Positions 1 through 9,956 of a stretch of 64,000 nt of DNA are shown here, piece after piece. The notes beneath the pieces are model-generated. The model was not told the DNA's origin, searched no databases, and was given only the letters and a program-made list of their open reading frames with translations. Numbering within the stretch: the stretch's first letter is position 1; every line of letters begins with the position of its first letter. Position numbers and translations under genes: made by a program. Origin of the DNA: Anaeramoeba flamelloides (lineage: Eukaryota; Metamonada; Anaeramoebidae); assembly GCA_027625915.1 (NCBI GenBank), contig JANTQA010000048.1:5022001-5086000 (forward strand), in the 5' to 3' direction.

Positions 1-1725
1 TTATTATTAATAATATATCTTTAAATATTTTTATAAGAATAATTTTAATATAGACATTTAAAAATAAATTTACACCTCTTTTTAGGAAATGACATAAATT
101 AATCTCTAATTTTGAATTGGGTTCATGTATATATGAGTGTGACTTTAAATCTTAAAATTTATTTTAAGAATTGTATTGATATGATAAATTGATGGATTAT
201 TCCATTTCGCATTTTTATATAATATTTATAATAGTTAAATATTTTGATTTATTTTTAGGGAAGAATAACCCCCTTTTTATTTTCAAAAGGTTAAAATTAA
301 AATAATAAATAATTTGAAACTACATATGTGTACATATGGAATGTTATAAAAACCAGGTTTTTTACAATTTTCATGACAAATAGAGACTTCAATATATTCA
401 TCCATTTAGTAATAATAGTAAACGAAACTCCCATTTTGATTTTTGAAATCAAAGGGATTTCCAATCTAAAAAAGTTTGATTAATAATAATAACTTGTTTT
501 AAAAAATGATAATTTAAAAAAGAATTGAAAGATTGATATTCACCAAACGATTATTTGATTTAAATTATTCTTCATCTATTCAAATAATCAGAAATTGTAT
601 TTACTATTACAAAAATTTGAGTAAATGCACGAAAATCTTTCTATATCTCCAAAATATAAAAAACTCTATTTTTTACAACAGTTGTATTTACACTAGAGTA
701 AAAAAAGAAGAAAATTTAAGAAGTAATACTAAATTTTAAAAGCTAATGAAAAGAGTGAAAAACATTGTAACTTATTATAGAATAATCAGTTATGGTTTGT
801 TTGTACATTATTTTTAATTGCAGAATAAATGATTGATTTTTACTTACAATAACTACACAAATATCCCAATAAGATTACAAAAATTAAATAAAAATCAATA
901 CAAGAGTATTTTCACCCAAACCACTACGAGTACATATAACCATATCAGACCTAATTAAAGTCAATTTGGACCAAAAAAAAAAACTAGTATTTGTACAACA
1001 TGTTATCTTCAGGTATAATTCATTTATATACTGACCACACACTCAACTTTAATGTAGGATAAAATGAATAAAAAAAAAAGAGGTACTTATAAATAAAAAA
1101 AGTAAAATTTAAGAAAGTAAAAAAATGATTTTTATTATGAAATTTATACAAATAAATTTTTTTCTTGTAATATCCATTCAAACTCATCTAATTTATCCAC
1201 TCACTACATCCTATCACCTTTGATTATAAACAGTTGACTTTTCAAAGGTGAAAATTTAAAAAAATAAAAAAGTAAAAAATAAAAAATAAATGTAAAAATA
1301 TTAAAAAAGGGGAAAAATATAGGTTTGAAGATTTATTAATTGCAGATTATAAAAAATTAAAACTCTTTTCAAAAAAAAAAGGGCAACAGTTACACAACAT
1401 ATTTTGAAACTGTGTTTATATATCTATGTCTTATAATTTGGAAATAATAAAATCTTTAAAAAGTAAAATTCCATTTTTTTTTATTTTAAACATATTAATT
1501 AACAAATTTTTTTTTTTTTGGAATTTTTGAATCATTAAAACTTTAAAATATAGTTTAAAATTTGAATTAATTTAAAATTTTACGATCGAAACAAATCTAT
1601 TATTGTATTTCTATTCAAACAGAAGTAAAAGTGAAAATAAAAATAAAAGTCAAAAAATCTTTTGATTACTTTTTGGATCTTGAAAATTTTAATTTACAAC
1701 AAGGAGAATAAATGATTTCAACATG
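1..1725. other. Intergenic, no gene seen
   Basis: Very AT-rich DNA with A and T runs and no long open frame of coding character. The only short open stretch, near 533-739, has intergenic composition. No RNA gene recognised. Confidence 0.6.
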
Positions 1726-4140
1726 TTAAAGAAGAAATTTGGGTGTTCCAGGTTTATTGCAACCATCCCATAATGTGAGTATAGTATTTTTTAAAAAATG
1801 GCATTCTAAAGAATTTGTTTGTGTGCACTGTATATGCTGAACATTACCGGCTGCTTTATCTATCATTCCAACTGGGTCATATTCTACTTTAACGCCGATT
1901 GAATTTCTGTTAATATTATCGAGAAATATTGAAGAATTGTTTAAAAATAAGAATTTTTTTCTGGAATAAAAAATACCAGGTGCATTAAAAGTGACTGCCT
2001 TTATATTATTTTCCAGATTTTTTTTCCCCAAATCTTCAGATTCAAAACTACTCGCCACAATTTCGGCAATCCCGCCGCCTAAGGAATGGCCCGTAATAAT
2101 GATTTTAGGAGGATTATCTGGATCAGCATTCTGTATTATACTTTCGACACGATGCAATACCTCATCATAAAAGCTGTTCATGCTAGGGTAATAAAGATCG
2201 ACAACCCTTGTCAATATATACATTATTACAGCTAAGGTTTTTGAATTTGATAAATGCAAATAGGGGTATACCATATTGAACATTTGAAATGAGGCAATTG
2301 AAGACCAATAATAGCCATCGGTTATCACTGATATGAACCTTTTCCCCTCGGTTCCCGCGATGGCAATATAATAACTATTGGTATTGTTGTTATGTAAAAG
2401 AAACCACTTTGTATAATTTGAATATGTTTCAAGATGCCAATCCCTCCAATTGCTCGGGAGCGCATAATCCATGACTTCGTAAAAGGAATCTTTGCCAACC
2501 TCGTACGCAGAATAGGCCATCGCCGAGATATTAAACATATCAATTTCATCGTCGATGATGAAATCGCACCACGGGTAATCGCCATGCAAATCATCGTTTT
2601 TAAGTTTGGTTTTGACAGGGCCCAATAATGCAATCATCCATAATACGAAAAATAGCGCGAGAATTGCACCCCAAATTAGAGAATGTTTTGACCAATTGGG
2701 GATACTACGGGCGTGTATCGCGATCATGGAGAAAAGGAATGAAATAAAAATAAACAAGAAAATGATCGTCGGCAAGCCAGTTACCTTTCTTTGGAAAACT
2801 TGAAGGACACTGAAAATTATCACGAGCGCGGAGCTAATGATGGCAACCGAGCAAAAAAAGATTCTCCAATACCTCGAAAAAAATCTCCTGATCTTGCTAC
2901 CAATTGCTAATTTTGCAACACCGTCAAACCTGCTTTTCTCTTTTTTCAACGATTTGGTCAATTTGGTACCAAAATAAAATAATATTGGTATGTTCACAAT
3001 ATTACTGAGCGTAATTAAAAATTTATCAAATCCAGCTATTTTGGTTCGATAGCAACTGACACATGCCCAAACTAAAATAACTGCTGCCAGGACCAGCCAG
3101 GCAATGTTTGCTTTCTTTTTGAATCTTTGGAAATGATAAATGGTTTGTATTTTGTTTTGTTTCAGCTCATGGTCATAGAGACACCTCTCCTCCACGATAC
3201 CGGCTGTTTGCAAGACGTATTTGACTGTTAACAGATACTCTACAATTGCCAATATTAGCACACCAACTAGATGTGGAATAACGCATGAATTAAACCAGAG
3301 TTGCCATAGCCCCAACGGCCCCTCGTGATCAACCATTGTCACAATAAAGCAAATGAGAAACAGAAGAAAATAGCTTGTCAAGCAAAAGTAGTGGTTAAAA
3401 AAGTTCTCTTTTGCAAGAAAGCCCAAAACTCGGCTTGATTTTTTTTCGTAAAAGAAGTTTGAAACAAACCTGATCGCTTGGTTGATCGACTTTAATTGGG
3501 TGTCGACCTTTATTTGAGGCTTGTAGGATACTCGATCGGGCTTTGTGGTGGTTAGCGGATTGCTGCCCTCCGAAGAGCTGCCGCTGTTTGAGTGATCTTC
3601 AGAAAGGATCGTCGACATACTGGAGAGTGAGTCGGAAACTAAAAGCTCCTTGCTTTCAATCTTCTTGCCTGTCTTGTGCCCCCTGTGCGCCTTCTTGATT
3701 TGCTCTTGAATGATTTCTTCGGGATCGCTCGACTTGATTAACCGTTCTGTCATCGCGCCCCCTGTTACTGTACGATTGTCGACCAGACGCAGCCCTGCCC
3801 ATTTGCCGGACGTCCTTCCTCTCTCGACACGCAAGTTCAGCAAATCACGGATGTACTCACTCGTAAGGCCAAAATACCAGAGCGATCCAAACAACGCCAA
3901 GAATTGTGATGGAATTAAGTCTGTAACATCATCAATTTTGTCAGGGGATATTGTCGAAAGATGGTAATAAGAAAACGAATAAAAGATCAAATGTTGGAAA
4001 AAAATTACAAACCCAAACACAAAGATTACAGCACCAAACAAAAAATTCAAAAATATATTGAACAATTTGGAAACTGTTAATTGTATTTTTTGTCGATCTT
4101 GGTTGCTTTCTTGTGTTTTTGCATTATCACTTTCAGACAT
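1726..4140 (-). CDS. Multi-pass membrane class-3 (DAG lipase-like) lipase
   Basis: Predicted 804-residue integral membrane lipase. The N-terminal two thirds hold about eight hydrophobic segments (near residues 27-50, then 250-535), with a hydrophilic Ser/Lys-rich loop at about 135-220. The C-terminal domain (about 540-804) is a class-3 alpha/beta hydrolase. The nucleophile elbow GHSLGG lies at 684-689 with Ser686 as catalytic serine. An Asp in YDPVG (Asp755) and a His near 781 are candidates for the rest of the triad. The family hydrolyses acylglycerols; a membrane bundle before a class-3 domain resembles sn1-specific diacylglycerol lipases, although those usually have four membrane spans, so substrate is inferred. 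The start is an ATG followed by a polar residue run; the stop is TAA. No intron is needed. GC is clearly higher around 3.5-3.9 kb than in the flanks, as expected for constrained coding sequence. Confidence 0.88.
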   Translation of the reverse strand: MSESDNAKTQESNQDRQKIQLTVSKLFNIFLNFLFGAVIFVFGFVIFFQHLIFYSFSYYHLSTISPDKIDDVTDLIPSQFLALFGSLWYFGLTSEYIRDLLNLRVERGRTSGKWAGLRLVDNRTVTGGAMTERLIKSSDPEEIIQEQIKKAHRGHKTGKKIESKELLVSDSLSSMSTILSEDHSNSGSSSEGSNPLTTTKPDRVSYKPQIKVDTQLKSINQAIRFVSNFFYEKKSSRVLGFLAKENFFNHYFCLTSYFLLFLICFIVTMVDHEGPLGLWQLWFNSCVIPHLVGVLILAIVEYLLTVKYVLQTAGIVEERCLYDHELKQNKIQTIYHFQRFKKKANIAWLVLAAVILVWACVSCYRTKIAGFDKFLITLSNIVNIPILFYFGTKLTKSLKKEKSRFDGVAKLAIGSKIRRFFSRYWRIFFCSVAIISSALVIIFSVLQVFQRKVTGLPTIIFLFIFISFLFSMIAIHARSIPNWSKHSLIWGAILALFFVLWMIALLGPVKTKLKNDDLHGDYPWCDFIIDDEIDMFNISAMAYSAYEVGKDSFYEVMDYALPSNWRDWHLETYSNYTKWFLLHNNNTNSYYIAIAGTEGKRFISVITDGYYWSSIASFQMFNMVYPYLHLSNSKTLAVIMYILTRVVDLYYPSMNSFYDEVLHRVESIIQNADPDNPPKIIITGHSLGGGIAEIVASSFESEDLGKKNLENNIKAVTFNAPGIFYSRKKFLFLNNSSIFLDNINRNSIGVKVEYDPVGMIDKAAGNVQHIQCTQTNSLECHFLKNTILTLWDGCNKPGTPKFLL

Positions 4141-6959
4141 TGTTATCAGAAGAAAAAATCTGAAGAAAAGAAAAAAATGATATTCGGTAAATCAGAAAAA
4201 ACGGAGAAATGGTTCAAAATTATAAGTGGCGAACCCCAAAAGGTTTTAGTTTGCTTTCTTTGTTCAAGATTCTTTCGAACCGGTTCAATGAAATTTTAAA
4301 TAATTGCTTAGAGTCTCTTTGAAAAAAATGGGTTTGACTTGAAAAAGAGAAAGTTACTTATTCATTGGCTTCAGAACACAGTCACTCAATTTGTCATTAT
4401 GTTTGCAGTATATTTAGAGTTGGAAAAACAGTTATTTTTGATAAATTATAACTAGTCAATTTCTTCACTGAATTAGGAATTTCAATTTAAAATCCTTTTT
4501 ATCCATACACATCAAAACATTGATGTTGACTCAAAGATTGCAAACAAAAACAAAAAAAATGTTTTCATTATCAAAAAAAAAAAAAAAAAAAAATAAAAAA
4601 TAAAAAAAAGGCGTAAATATTATTATTCGATTACCTGTTTCTTTCAAAATATGTTTTTCTTGTAAAGTAAAACAATCTCAGATTAAAATCTTTTAATTTA
4701 AAAAAAATGGAACTACAAATCGTTTCAAATAATTAAAATAATATGGTTTGTCTTAAGTAAATAGTGAACAGAAAAATCTTCTACATAAATTGAAAAGCAA
4801 AATTAAAAAAATTTATCACAGCTTGAAAAAAGAAAAATAAAGTAAAATTCTGATTACTCTGAAAAACAAACTTATTTTGTGTCTTATTATTGGAAGCGGA
4901 TTATTGTTTGAAAAAGTTAATCAATTTTTCAACCTTTTATTGAGTCGAAAATCTAATCTATTTTTCGAAATTATTTCTAAATAAAATATTTTCTTTAAAA
5001 GAAGTAGGAAATATTTTTACTTGTGAAGGAAATGTACATGAGTATCACTTTAAAAATCAAACCACTAAGTTTTGGAATCATATAGTATATTAAAATCTTC
5101 TGAATTTCAAAAAAATTACAATTATTATTATAAACTTGTAAAAAAATATCATTTTTTGATATAACTAACATTTCAAAATAATTATTTTCTTGTTTGTTTG
5201 ATTCAAAAAATAAATGAATAACAAACAAATCAATTAAAAATAAACTAAATACTGTTTAAAAACCTGGAAAATTCAACTTATAATCTTAATAATTATTTTT
5301 TAATTTGAATATTTTTAAATAATAATTTCTAAAACAACTTAATTATTTTAGTGGGTTGGTTATAATTTAAAGATTAAATGTATTCGTGACCTTTATTTTC
5401 ATTCTCAATTTTTTAAAGATTTCCAAACAAATAAAACCAATTCAAATTAATAATTTATAATAAAAAAAAAATAATATTATCAAATAGTCTATTTTTTGAT
5501 TGTCAGTTTGTTGTTTTTTTTTCTTAATTGTAAAAAAATATTATTTAATATTTTAAATTTCTAAAATTAATTGAAAATAATATAAAAGATCAATTTTTTT
5601 TCGAATCTCTAATGATCATATTTTTAAAATTAAGAATTTATTATATAGAATTTAATTTTAAAAACGTTTAATTTGCGAAAGAAGGGAATTTTAAAGATAT
5701 TAAATTTGTAACTTCCAAAGACAGGATTTATGTACATAGTCCAGAAAAGCATTTTGAACTGCATTTGGTTTTTTAAAAATATAAAAAAATGAAATGTACA
5801 AAAAATGCAAGATGAAGAATAAATAAAAATTAAAGATTCTAAAATTAGGAAAAAAAATTATTTAGAGTTATTGGAATTGAGATAAAATTTGTAATTTTTT
5901 ATGATTCAAAATCATTTGGATTTTTGATTTATTTTTCGATATGATATATTGGGTTGATATTATTAAAGAAATAATTTAATGAAATGCAATGAATTTTCTT
6001 CCTTTCTCATAGTCCCCGAGTCAATGTTCCCTATTTCTCTTTTCCCTTTCTAAGTATTTTTAAATTCTGAGTTAGATTCTTTAGGTCTGGTGATTTTAGT
6101 TTTTTGATGATTCTAGCTTTCCTTCTTATTATGCATCTTTCGAGTGTGAGATATGTATTATTTTCTAATTTGAACATTTTTGTGAATTATGTTTGTATTT
6201 TGATTTAGCACCCACTTTTATCAAAAACAAGCATCTGACAATTGTATTATTTTTTTTATATTTTTTTTATTAATCCAAGGATCTATTTGTTGAGATCTGT
6301 TTGGAGTTGATAAAAAAAATTACATCAAAATAATATTTGTGGTAAAACAAAAAAGTGTGAATTTGAATTTAGGTATTTACCTTATTATTTTACCTTTTCA
6401 TACAACCCACCAACTGTTAAACTTACATATTAGTTTACATATAATGAAAAAAATAATCAAAATAAGGAACAAAAAAAACCAATAACATACAAAAAAATTC
6501 GCTATAATCATTCAAAATCTTTTTGTTTTCATGTCAAACAATAATCAAATATCTAAAGATATATATATATATATATATTTGTAAAATTTTCCATATTTTT
6601 AAACTAATCACAGTTGGACTGTCAATTTTTCAATTTCTTGATTTTCGTTTTTTTGAAAATAATTTTTTCTAATATCCAAATCTTACAATGAAAAAGAGAC
6701 TAGTGAAATATATTTCTTCATTCTCAAAAGTTAATATTACGTCATTTTTTTGTTCTTTTAATATTTCATTTGAATCATTGTCCAGTTTTTTACTAACAAA
6801 AAATATGGTTGGAATTTCAATCTTTGAATCCATTATAATCTTTTCTTATTTGGTTATATTTATTGTTGTTAAATCTACAATAGCAGCATTTTAAATTTTT
6901 TTTTCTCCTTTGGTAGAGAAATTATACAGGTGTTACTTTAAATTTTGAAAGAGTTCTTC
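4141..6959. other. Intergenic, no gene seen
   Basis: AT-rich spacer upstream of the divergently placed lipase. It has a poly-A block near 4575-4610 and a short (AT)n tract near 6559-6580. A weakly coding-like stretch on the minus strand at about 6648-6846 is too short and too AT-rich to call. Confidence 0.5.
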
Positions 6960-7185
6960 TACTATTGTTAATATAAAGTGTGTAAAAAAATTTAACAGGC
7001 GTTTCAAAATAAAAAACATTTTTTTTTGTTATAGAAGACCTATACATCAACATATGAAAGAAACCAATAATAAACCCTAAATAAATATGGTATTGGTTTC
7101 TTAAAGTTCTATTATTTAAAAAGAAATTCTAAAAAAGAAGGATCAAATTACAAAATTTATCTCAAAAAATATAGTAAATTTTTAA
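6960..7185 (+). repeat. ~220-bp dispersed repeat, copy 1
   Basis: Matches 48825-49045 (same orientation) and 62380-62605 (inverted). Shared blocks in order: AATAAAGTGTGT, TTTCAAAATAAA, TTTGTTATAGA, CCAATAATAAACCCTAAATA, TTCTTAAAGTTCTATTATT and GGATCAAATTA. No terminal inverted repeats or coding seen. Possibly a SINE or short non-autonomous element. Confidence 0.65.
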
Positions 7186-7448
7186 GTTTTTGTGAATTTT
7201 TATCATTAAAAAACAAAAAAATTGAAAAAAATTGAGAAAATTACAAAAAATTTTGAATCTATCAAATATTCCCAAAAATACCCGAAAATCAAAAATACCC
7301 GAAAATTTTATAAACATGTAAAAACACATTTTGAACAACTTCTAAGAAACCCTAGTATTCAGAGTCAATTTTTAAAGTTAAAATTACACATTTATCAAAT
7401 ACAATTTTTTTTGAGATTTAATTTTTACTTGATTTTTTTTTTAAATTA

Positions 7449-7645
7449 CAGTCAGTTTCACTTTTAAGACACAAACTTTCAACGAAATTTAAGGCACAAA
7501 AAAATTTCAAATTAAGGCACAAAATTTGGAATTTTATTTTTTACAATTTATTTTTACTAGAATTTGAATTCTTTGCCTTAATTTAAGATTTTTTTTGTAC
7601 CTTAAATTTCGTTGAAAGTTTGTGCCTTAAAAGTGAAACTGACTG
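7449..7645. mobile_element. TA-flanked palindromic MITE, copy 1
   Basis: 197-bp near-perfect palindrome. It begins CAGTCAGTTTCACTTTTAAG and ends with the reverse complement, flanked by TA on both sides. The arms continue inward through AAACTTTCAACGAAATTTAAG to a short AT-rich loop. A CAGT-type terminus plus a TA duplication is what Tc1/mariner-mobilised MITEs show. It lies just 3' of the dead MULE transposase. Confidence 0.85.
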
Positions 7646-8393
7646 TAATACCTTTGGTCAATTTAATTGAATTGTCATTTTTTATTCTGTTTGGCAATCT
7701 AAGTGTTCTGGTTTGAAGTTTTTGGTCATTTCCAATTTTAGCACTCCTGTCTGTTCTTTTTTAAAATTCAATAGATTTTAAAGTTCGAATTAAATTGATT
7801 AAAGAAAGCTTTAATCTATTTAAAGAACCTCATAAAACATTGTGCCAGGATTCTAATGGGTTTTTTGTTACATCAATCATTTTTGAAAAAAAATCTCTTA
7901 TTTTTTGTAGTAAATTGACCACAGTTCGGGATTAAATCGTTTGATCCATGTATTATAGAAGTAATTTTGCAAAAAATCTTTTAGTGTTGACTTTTCTATT
8001 TCTTTTTGTTCTATTTTTGATTGAAAAAAAATAAAATTTTTTGAATATTTTTCATCTAAAACTAAAACGTTTCTAGGACCACCCGTTTCGATATTTGACA
8101 AATTTTCATAATTTTCAAAACTATTTTTTTCAATTTTTTATTCTAAATTTTCAATTTCCAAATTCAAATTATCTATTTCATTAGTTTCTAAATTCAATTT
8201 ATTGATCCATTCTTCAAGACGTTTTTTAATTTCCTTTGTTGAAAGAGTCATAAAAGACTTAATTTTTTTCAAAACTTTTTCTTTGTTTTCGATTTTTGAT
8301 TTCATTAACTTCCTTTTAATTGCTTGGAGAAAATGGAACCCACAACCATGTACTTTACTAAAGGGGAAAGTAATTTTAATAGCATTAATATTA

Positions 8394-8589
8394 CATTCAG
8401 TTTCACTTTTAAGGCACAAACTTTCAACGAAATTTAAGGCACAAAAAAAATCTCAAATTAAGGCAAAAAATTCAGATTCTAGTAAAATAAATTGTAAAAA
8501 AGAAAATTCCAAATTTTGTGCTTTAATTTGAGATTTTTTTGTGCCTTAAATTTCGTTGAAAGTTTGTGCCTTAAAAGTGAAACTGACTG
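8394..8589. mobile_element. TA-flanked palindromic MITE, copy 2 (inside MULE)
   Basis: Same family as 7449-7645. The left end is CATTCAGTTTCAC and the right end GTGAAACTGACTG, flanked by TA. It interrupts the MULE transposase between its second catalytic motif and the CGFH motif. Confidence 0.85.
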
Positions 8590-9213
8590 TAGATTTTGCA
8601 AAATCTAAATTTATAACAGATGGGTTCCATTTAAAATTTTTGAGAATTCTGTCCACCAATCTTTTTGCATACTTTAAAAAAGTGAGAACAGTTAGTGTGG
8701 TTTCATCAGTAACCAATCCCCAAATACAGGGAATATACATCTGAGTCTCATTATCAAATGTCATAATTGTGTAAAGTGACGTATATTCCCGAGGACAAAC
8801 CAAATATGTTCCACCTACAAATATTTGATTATTATTTGTTAATAAAGACAATTGTTAATTGGTTGCCATAAGAATTAAAGGGAAATCCCCTTTAATATCT
8901 AACCAAATAAATGGTGTATTTTTTCCGTTTTTGATAATTCCTCATTTAATATTAAATTTGAGTAAATAATTTTTTCTTTTTCTTTTCTAAATTTGTATAC
9001 CCTCCTTTTAATATCTTCTGACGATTCACATTAGATCCCATCGTTTTTGATCAATCCTTCGGACCTATTTTTTTTAATCTGAAGAACAATTTTTTCTGGA
9101 GACAGACAAGTTTTTGACAAATCTTCAATTATTTTTATTTCATAAAGTACCGAGAATTCAAAGTTTGTTTTTGAATTCATATGACTATGGGCCCCTTTAA
9201 TCGACAACACATA

Positions 9214-9406
9214 CAGTCAGTTTCGCTTTTAAGACACAAACTTCAAACGAAATTTAAGGTAAAAAAAAATCTCAAATTAAGGCACAAAATTTGGATTTTT
9301 TTTTTTACAATTTATTTTACTAGAATTTGAATTTTGTGCTTTAATTTGAGATTTTTTTTACCTTAAATTTTGTTTGACGTTTGAGCCTTAAAAGTGAAAC
9401 TGATTG
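9214..9406. mobile_element. TA-flanked palindromic MITE, copy 3 (inside MULE)
   Basis: Same family; left end CAGTCAGTTTCGC, right end GTGAAACTGATTG, flanked by TA. It splits the FLYWCH-like finger of the MULE between its Cys and His pairs. The arms have diverged slightly from the other copies. Confidence 0.83.
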
Positions 9407-9619
9407 TAAATTAATTTACCATTTTTATTAACACATCTTAGAACACCTTTTGATAAACATTTGTTTTCAGGGCACCCCAAATACATCACTAAATTACCTT
9501 CTTTGTTCTCGATTACACAAGAGTAAGTATAAAATTGGGATCAAAAATTTATTTTATGGCTCAACAAATTCAAAATTTTCTTAAATTTCGATTTTTGGTG
9601 TTTAGAAGTCTCTAGGACG

Positions 9620-9715
9620 TCTATTTTTCGAGATATTGCCCAAAATCGATTTTTATATACAAATTTTTAATAGTGATTTTTCACAGCTATTTTGGGCAAT
9701 AACTCGAAAAATATA
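9620..9715. repeat. Short inverted repeat / hairpin
   Basis: TTTTTCGAGATATTGCCCAA at about 9624-9645 is matched in reverse complement by TTGGGCAATAACTCGAAAAA at about 9690-9711, leaving a loop of about 45 nt. It lies between the MULE 5' end and MITE copy 4. Possibly a MULE terminal structure. Confidence 0.5.
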
Positions 9716-9760
9716 AGAGCCCCAAAAAATGAAAAAATGAGATTGTTTTTATATTGTTTA

Positions 9761-9956
9761 CAGTCAGTTTCACTTTTAAGACACAAACTTTCAACGAAAT
9801 TTAAGGAACAAAAAAATCTCAAATTAAGGCACAAAATTTGTAATTTTTTTTTTACAATTTATTTTTACTAGAATTTAAATTTTGTGCTTTAATTTGAGAT
9901 TTTTTTTGTGCCTTAAATTTCGTTGAAAGTTTGTGTCTTAAAAGTGAAACTGACTG
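9761..9956. mobile_element. TA-flanked palindromic MITE, copy 4
   Basis: Same family; intact CAGTCAGTTTCACTTTTAAG ends and TA flanks. It lies just upstream of the MULE remnant, so four copies fall within 2.5 kb. Confidence 0.85.

Larger units (their letters stand above)
7890..9535 (-). pseudogene. Dead MULE (Mutator-like) transposase with FLYWCH-like finger
   Basis: Minus-strand fragments in order give a FLYWCH-like zinc finger (Cys pair at about 9420-9535, GAHSH at about 9195), then a linker, then a MULE DDE domain. In the DDE domain, the first motif reads FVGGTY near 8810, where MULEs have DGTF, so the first catalytic Asp appears lost. INLDFAKS near 8600 keeps the second Asp. The hallmark VHGCGFHFLQAIKRKL lies near 8340, and WIKRFNPELWSIY near 7930. 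The frame contains stops near 9028 and 8130 and is split by two MITE insertions (8394-8589 and 9214-9406). Reading across the MITE at 8394-8589 joins INLDFAKS to NAIKITFPFSKVHGCG, the normal MULE order. MULE assignment is from family motifs; inactivity is seen directly. Confidence 0.82.

Noticed and set aside
6648-6846. Charged minus-strand open stretch near 6.7 kb
   Set aside because: Short, no motif, no splice partners recognised; could be an old transposon scrap.
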